Shown here: piece after piece, positions 5,543 through 8,561 of the stretch
How the letters are laid out: the number at the start of each line of letters is the position of its first letter
Numbering within the stretch: position 1 is the stretch's first letter
Assembly (NCBI GenBank): GCA_051646285.1
Contig: JBOFCU010000309.1
Location: forward strand, 1 to 8,561
Length of the DNA: 8,561 nt
From: Terrirubrum sp051646285
GTDB lineage: Bacteria > Pseudomonadota > Alphaproteobacteria > Rhizobiales > Beijerinckiaceae
Direction: 5' to 3'
Made by a program: the position numbers and the translations under genes
Notes under the pieces: model-generated
Told to the model about the DNA's origin: nothing
Database searches by the model: none
What the model saw: only the letters and a program-made list of their open reading frames with translations

Positions 5543-6067
5543 ATGGACGAGACAAACAGGCACAGCGGCCCTGTTAAAGCGCCACAGGATCTGGTGGCTG
5601 GGCTGTTTTTGATCGGGCTGGCATTGCTCGCATTTTGGGCAGGGTCTGATTTGAATGCCGGGACGATGCGGACCATGGGTCCGGGCATGGTGCCGCGCGC
5701 TGTGGCAACGCTGATTCTGATTGTTGGCATCGCCCTGGTTGTTGGCTCATTTGTCTGGCACGGCCCGCCGCTTGATCCGGTGCGGTTTCGCGGGCCAATT
5801 TTTATTGTGCTCGGCATTGTGGCCTTTGGCCTGACCGTGCGCGGTTTCCGTATTCCCCTGCCGGGCGGCATGGGAATTCCGACCCCGGCGCTGGGTATTT
5901 TGGGGGCAGGCCCGCTCGCCATTTTAATCGGCGGCCTTGCGTCTCCTGAAACGCGCTACAAGGAACTGATTATTTTCACCATCGTCATGACCACATTCTG
6001 CTGGGCCTTGTTCAAGGTTGCGCTTGGTCTGCCGATTCCGCTCATGCCAATCATTTTCGGATACTGA
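5543..6067 (+). CDS. tctB: Tripartite tricarboxylate transporter small subunit TctB
   Basis: Small integral membrane subunit of a tripartite tricarboxylate transporter (TTT), 174 aa, a normal length for TctB. It pairs with TctA in the inner membrane. Hydrophobic segments lie at about 17-35, 53-72, 84-100, 115-133 and 141-165. DLVAGLFLIGLALLAFW near the N-terminus and the FxMGPGxxPR-type segment, here MRTMGPGMVPRAVA (42-55), are typical of the family, as is the closing GLPIPLMPIIFGY. The ATG at 5543 is preferred because GGGGGA lies about 6 nt upstream. In-frame TTG and ATG codons at 5522 and 5525 would include that Shine-Dalgarno in the coding region. It is the first gene of the operon; tctA begins 8 bp after its stop. 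TctB is poorly conserved in sequence, so the call relies partly on the adjacent tctA. Confidence 0.9.
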   Translation: MDETNRHSGPVKAPQDLVAGLFLIGLALLAFWAGSDLNAGTMRTMGPGMVPRAVATLILIVGIALVVGSFVWHGPPLDPVRFRGPIFIVLGIVAFGLTVRGFRIPLPGGMGIPTPALGILGAGPLAILIGGLASPETRYKELIIFTIVMTTFCWALFKVALGLPIPLMPIIFGY

Positions 6068-6075
6068 GGGCGGCC

Positions 6076-7575
6076 ATGGAAATCCTTGCAAATCTTGCCA
6101 CGGGGTTTGGCGTCGCCCTGACACCGATGAATTTATTCTTGTGCCTGACCGGCTGTCTGGTCGGCACGCTGGTCGGTGTTCTGCCCGGCGTTGGCCCGAT
6201 CGCCACCATTGCGATGCTGATGCCGCTGACCTTCAAGGTCGATCCGACCGGCGCGCTCATCATGCTCGCCGGCATCTATTACGGCGCGCAATATGGCGGT
6301 TCCACAACAGCCATTCTGGTGAATATTCCCGGCGAGGCGACGGCCGTTGTGACCACGCTCGACGGGCATCAGATGGCCAAGCAGGGGCGCGCCGGTTCTG
6401 CTCTCGGCATCGCGGCCATCGGCTCCTTCATTGCCGGATGTTTTGCCACCGTGCTGATTGCGGCGCTGGGGGTTCCGCTGACCAAGCTGGCCTTGCTGTT
6501 TGGCCCGGCCGAATATTTTTCGCTGATGGTCATGGGTCTGGTGTTTGCAACCGTTCTGGCGCGCGGCTCGATCCTCAAGGCGGTGGCGATGATTCTCGTC
6601 GGCCTGTTGCTGTCCACCGTCGGGCAGGATCTCGAAACGGGGCAGGAGCGGTTGACGTTCGGTTGGACCGAACTGGCTGATGGCGTGGACTTTGCCGTGC
6701 TCGCCATGGGCGTGTTTGGCTTTGCCGAGGTTATCCGCAACCTCGAAAATCCGGAAGCGCGCGACGTGGTGCGCGGCAAGATCGGCTCATTGCTGCCGAC
6801 GCGCGCTGATTTCCGGCAATCGGCCAAACCGATCATGCGCGGCACGCTTGTGGGGTCAATTCTCGGCATCCTGCCCGGCAATGGCGCATTGCTCGGGCCG
6901 TTCGCCAGCTACACGATGGAAAAGAAACTGGCGAAGGATCCGTCGCGCTTTGGCCGCGGCGCGATTGAAGGCGTGGCTGGCCCTGAATCGGCCAACAATG
7001 CCGGTGCACAAACCTCCTTCATCCCGCTGCTGACCCTTGGTATTCCGCCAAATGCCGTGATGGCGCTGATGGTCGGCGCCATGACGATTCATGGCATCGT
7101 GCCCGGCCCGCAGGTGATGACCAAATCACCGCAGCTGTTCTGGGGCATGATTGCCTCGATGTGGATCGGCAACCTCATGCTGCTGATCATCAATCTGCCG
7201 CTGATCGGGTTGTGGGTGAAACTGCTCAAGGTGCCGTATCGCCTGATGTTCCCGGCGATCATGATTTTCTGCTGCATCGGCATTTATTCCATCAACAACA
7301 ATCCGGTGGAGGTCATGTTGACGGCCAGCTTTGGCATCATTGGCTATCTGCTGATCAAGATGGGGTTTGAACCCGCGCCGATGCTGTTGGGCTACGTGCT
7401 GGGCAAGCTCATGGAAGAAAATCTGCGCCGCGCCATGATTATTTCACGCGGTGACATGATGACGTTCATCGAGCGTCCAGTATCGGCAGGGCTATTGGCT
7501 GTTGCGGCGTTGTTGCTGGTGATTGCATTGCTGCCGTCGATCAGCAAAAAGCGCGACGTGGTCTTTACGGAGTGA
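6076..7575 (+). CDS. tctA: Tripartite tricarboxylate transporter large permease TctA
   Basis: Main translocation subunit of the TTT, 499 aa as usual, with about 10-12 hydrophobic segments. The two structural halves each carry the signature: GVLPGVGP at 34-41 and GILPGNGALLGP at 264-275. Other hallmarks are YYGAQYGGSTTAILVNIPGE (68-87), DGHQMAKQGRAGSALG (96-111), and EGVAGPESANNAGAQTSFIP (298-317) followed by LGIPPNAVMALM. Import is coupled to an ion gradient in characterised members (family knowledge). The start is supported by GAGGGC a few bases upstream. The gene follows tctB by 8 bp and is separated from the binding-protein gene by 71 bp that hold two hairpins. The substrate cannot be inferred: characterised TTT systems carry citrate, other di- and tricarboxylates, or aromatic acids. 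Confidence 0.97.
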   Translation: MEILANLATGFGVALTPMNLFLCLTGCLVGTLVGVLPGVGPIATIAMLMPLTFKVDPTGALIMLAGIYYGAQYGGSTTAILVNIPGEATAVVTTLDGHQMAKQGRAGSALGIAAIGSFIAGCFATVLIAALGVPLTKLALLFGPAEYFSLMVMGLVFATVLARGSILKAVAMILVGLLLSTVGQDLETGQERLTFGWTELADGVDFAVLAMGVFGFAEVIRNLENPEARDVVRGKIGSLLPTRADFRQSAKPIMRGTLVGSILGILPGNGALLGPFASYTMEKKLAKDPSRFGRGAIEGVAGPESANNAGAQTSFIPLLTLGIPPNAVMALMVGAMTIHGIVPGPQVMTKSPQLFWGMIASMWIGNLMLLIINLPLIGLWVKLLKVPYRLMFPAIMIFCCIGIYSINNNPVEVMLTASFGIIGYLLIKMGFEPAPMLLGYVLGKLMEENLRRAMIISRGDMMTFIERPVSAGLLAVAALLLVIALLPSISKKRDVVFTE

Positions 7576-7577
7576 GA

Positions 7578-7599
7578 GGCGGGACACACATAACCCGCC
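7578..7599 (+). promoter_or_regulatory. Intercistronic hairpin, tctA 3' side
   Basis: Perfect inverted repeat GGCGGG (7578-7583) and CCCGCC (7594-7599) around a 10-nt A-rich loop, starting 2 nt after the tctA stop. It lacks an immediate T-run (ATCCAGATTTT follows), so it is more likely a partial terminator or an exonuclease block protecting the tctBA messenger than a full stop. Confidence 0.5.
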
Positions 7600-7618
7600 A
7601 TCCAGATTTTCAAACAAT

Positions 7619-7632
7619 GGCGCTGAAGCGCC
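7619..7632 (+). promoter_or_regulatory. Hairpin abutting the tctC ribosome binding site
   Basis: GGCGCT (7619-7624) and AGCGCC (7627-7632) form a perfect dyad. Folded as RNA it gives a 5-bp GC stem closed by the UGAA tetraloop. The Shine-Dalgarno GGAGGAG at 7634-7640 begins 2 nt later, 6 nt before the tctC ATG. It may protect the 5' end of a processed tctC messenger or tune initiation. Confidence 0.45.
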
Positions 7633-7646
7633 CGGAGGAGAAACGC

Positions 7647-8561
7647 ATGAAGAAGACATTGACGCTGGCAACGGTGGCCCTGCTGGCATCGGTTGCATCC
7701 GTTGCAGCCCAGACATTTCCAAGCAAGCCCGTGACGCTGGTTGTGCCCTTCGCCGCTGGTGGCCCGACTGACGTTGTGGCGCGCATCCTCGCCGAGCCGA
7801 TGGGCAAGGCGCTGGGTCAGAACGTGCTCGTTGAAAACGTCGTTGGTGCTGCCGGGCAGACCGCCGCTGGCCGCGTCAAGGATGCGCCGGCTGATGGCCA
7901 CACCATCATCATGGGCCATATGGGCACGCACGCAGGCGCTGTCGGCCTGAACCCGAATTTGAAATATAATCCGCAGACGGATTTCGCGCCGATTGGCTTG
8001 GCCAATTCATCGCCGATCGTGGTCGTTGCCAAGAAAGATCTGAAGCCGAATACGCTGAAGGAATTCATCGATATGGTGAAGGCAGCGCCGGACAAGGTCA
8101 CACAGGCTCATGCCGGCGTTGGCTCTGTGTCCTTCACCACCTGCACCCTGCTCAATGCGCAAGCCAACTACGGCAAGGTGACGGCGGCTGCCTATCGTGG
8201 CACCGGTCCGGCCCTGAACGATCTGCTCGGCGGACAGGTCGATTTCATGTGCGACCAGCTGACCAATCTGGCCCAGCAGATTTCGGCGGGGTCCATCAAG
8301 GCTTACGCGGTCGCATCCGACAAGCGCTCGCCAGCGATCCCGAATGTGCCGACCACCACGGAAGCCGGGTTGCCAGGCTACAAGATTGAAAGCTGGAACG
8401 GTCTGTTTGCCCCAAAGGCAACGCCGGCTGATGTTGTGGCGAAATTGCAGGCAGCCCTCAGCGCCGCGCTGGATGATGCCAATACCAAGAAGCGGTTTGA
8501 AGAGTCCGGCTCGATCATGCCGTCAGCCACAGACCGCACACCGGCTGGCCTTGCTGCCATT
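7647..8561 (+). CDS. tctC: TTT periplasmic substrate-binding protein (TctC/Bug family), 3' end outside window
   Basis: Periplasmic binding component that captures the substrate and delivers it to TctAB. 305 codons are visible and the right edge cuts the last few tens of residues (the family is usually about 320-330 aa). MKKTLTLATVALLASVASVAA is a classic Sec signal peptide with cleavage near residue 21, before QTFPSKPV. The Bug-family N-terminus is clear: VTLVVPFAAGGPTDVVAR (29-46), GQNVLVENVVGAAGQTAA (57-74), and DAPADGHTIIMG (79-90), with the downstream pattern DFAPIGLAN, RGTGPALNDLLGGQVDFM (184-201), AYAVAS and VPTTTEAGLPGY. It has the strongest ribosome binding site in the operon, GGAGGAG spaced 6 nt from the ATG, consistent with the excess needed for a binding protein. 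C166 and C202 in the mature part could form a disulfide. The ligand cannot be predicted, because family members bind varied carboxylates and some amides or aromatics. Confidence 0.95.
   Translation, partial: MKKTLTLATVALLASVASVAAQTFPSKPVTLVVPFAAGGPTDVVARILAEPMGKALGQNVLVENVVGAAGQTAAGRVKDAPADGHTIIMGHMGTHAGAVGLNPNLKYNPQTDFAPIGLANSSPIVVVAKKDLKPNTLKEFIDMVKAAPDKVTQAHAGVGSVSFTTCTLLNAQANYGKVTAAAYRGTGPALNDLLGGQVDFMCDQLTNLAQQISAGSIKAYAVASDKRSPAIPNVPTTTEAGLPGYKIESWNGLFAPKATPADVVAKLQAALSAALDDANTKKRFEESGSIMPSATDRTPAGLAAI

Noticed and set aside
5389..5922. 177-codon open frame on the minus strand
   Set aside because: Mirror of tctB, rich in Pro, Arg and Thr with no motif, and it crosses the transporter leader.
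6369..6881. 170-codon open frame on the minus strand
   Set aside because: Antisense to the conserved core of tctA; a composition shadow.
7497..7931. Open frame on the minus strand across the tctA-tctC junction
   Set aside because: It is antisense to the tctA end and the tctC signal peptide region; no ribosome binding site or domain supports it.
1..8561. CRISPR arrays, transposons, toxin-antitoxin or phage-defence genes, tRNA or attachment sites
   Set aside because: I looked on both strands and saw no regularly spaced repeats, transposase or integrase motifs, cloverleaf, or defence domains; every long gene has a normal housekeeping or transport assignment.

Overview
This window looks like an ordinary chromosomal segment of a moderately high-GC alphaproteobacterium, most likely a member of the Hyphomicrobiales (Rhizobiales). 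That placement is an inference from three things: the mix of families (extensin-like lipoprotein, RNase T2, RlmJ, a YibF-type GST, a tripartite tricarboxylate transporter), the codon use, and the dense gene packing. There is no rRNA, tRNA, CRISPR array, insertion sequence, integrase or phage gene. I found no sign of a defence or mobile system.

The window splits into two divergent blocks around a short intergenic region at 3511-3628. The left block is on the minus strand and reads, in transcription order: an extensin-like lipoprotein with a D,D-peptidase-like Zn site (2563-3510), a small cysteine-containing lipoprotein of unknown function (2028-2483), a secreted RNase T2 (1333-2004 or 1333-2031), the 23S rRNA adenine methyltransferase RlmJ (470-1327), and a YibF-like glutathione S-transferase that runs off the left edge (1-443). 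The last four genes are nearly contiguous, with gaps of 0-26 bp, and look like one transcript. A hairpin lies between the extensin-like gene and the rest.

The right block is on the plus strand. A small two-helix DUF2798 membrane protein (3629-3862) overlaps by 1 nt an amidase-signature hydrolase (3862-5118). After the amidase come a possible 27-residue single-helix membrane peptide (5225-5308) and a strong intrinsic terminator (5354-5389). A leader of about 150 bp with two dyads (5390-5542) then precedes a tripartite tricarboxylate transporter operon in the order tctB-tctA-tctC (5543 to the right edge). The tctA-tctC junction carries two hairpins just upstream of a strong ribosome binding site for the periplasmic binding protein. 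This is a plausible device for differential expression.

Functional reading: the left block combines envelope and secreted hydrolytic functions with rRNA maintenance. The right block pairs an amide hydrolase with a high-affinity carboxylate uptake system, which may serve the same substrate family, although the terminator shows they are separate transcription units. The items most worth a second look are the RNase T2/Cys-lipoprotein coupling, the DPAF variant of the RlmJ catalytic motif, the 27-aa peptide before the terminator, and the hairpin pair before tctC.
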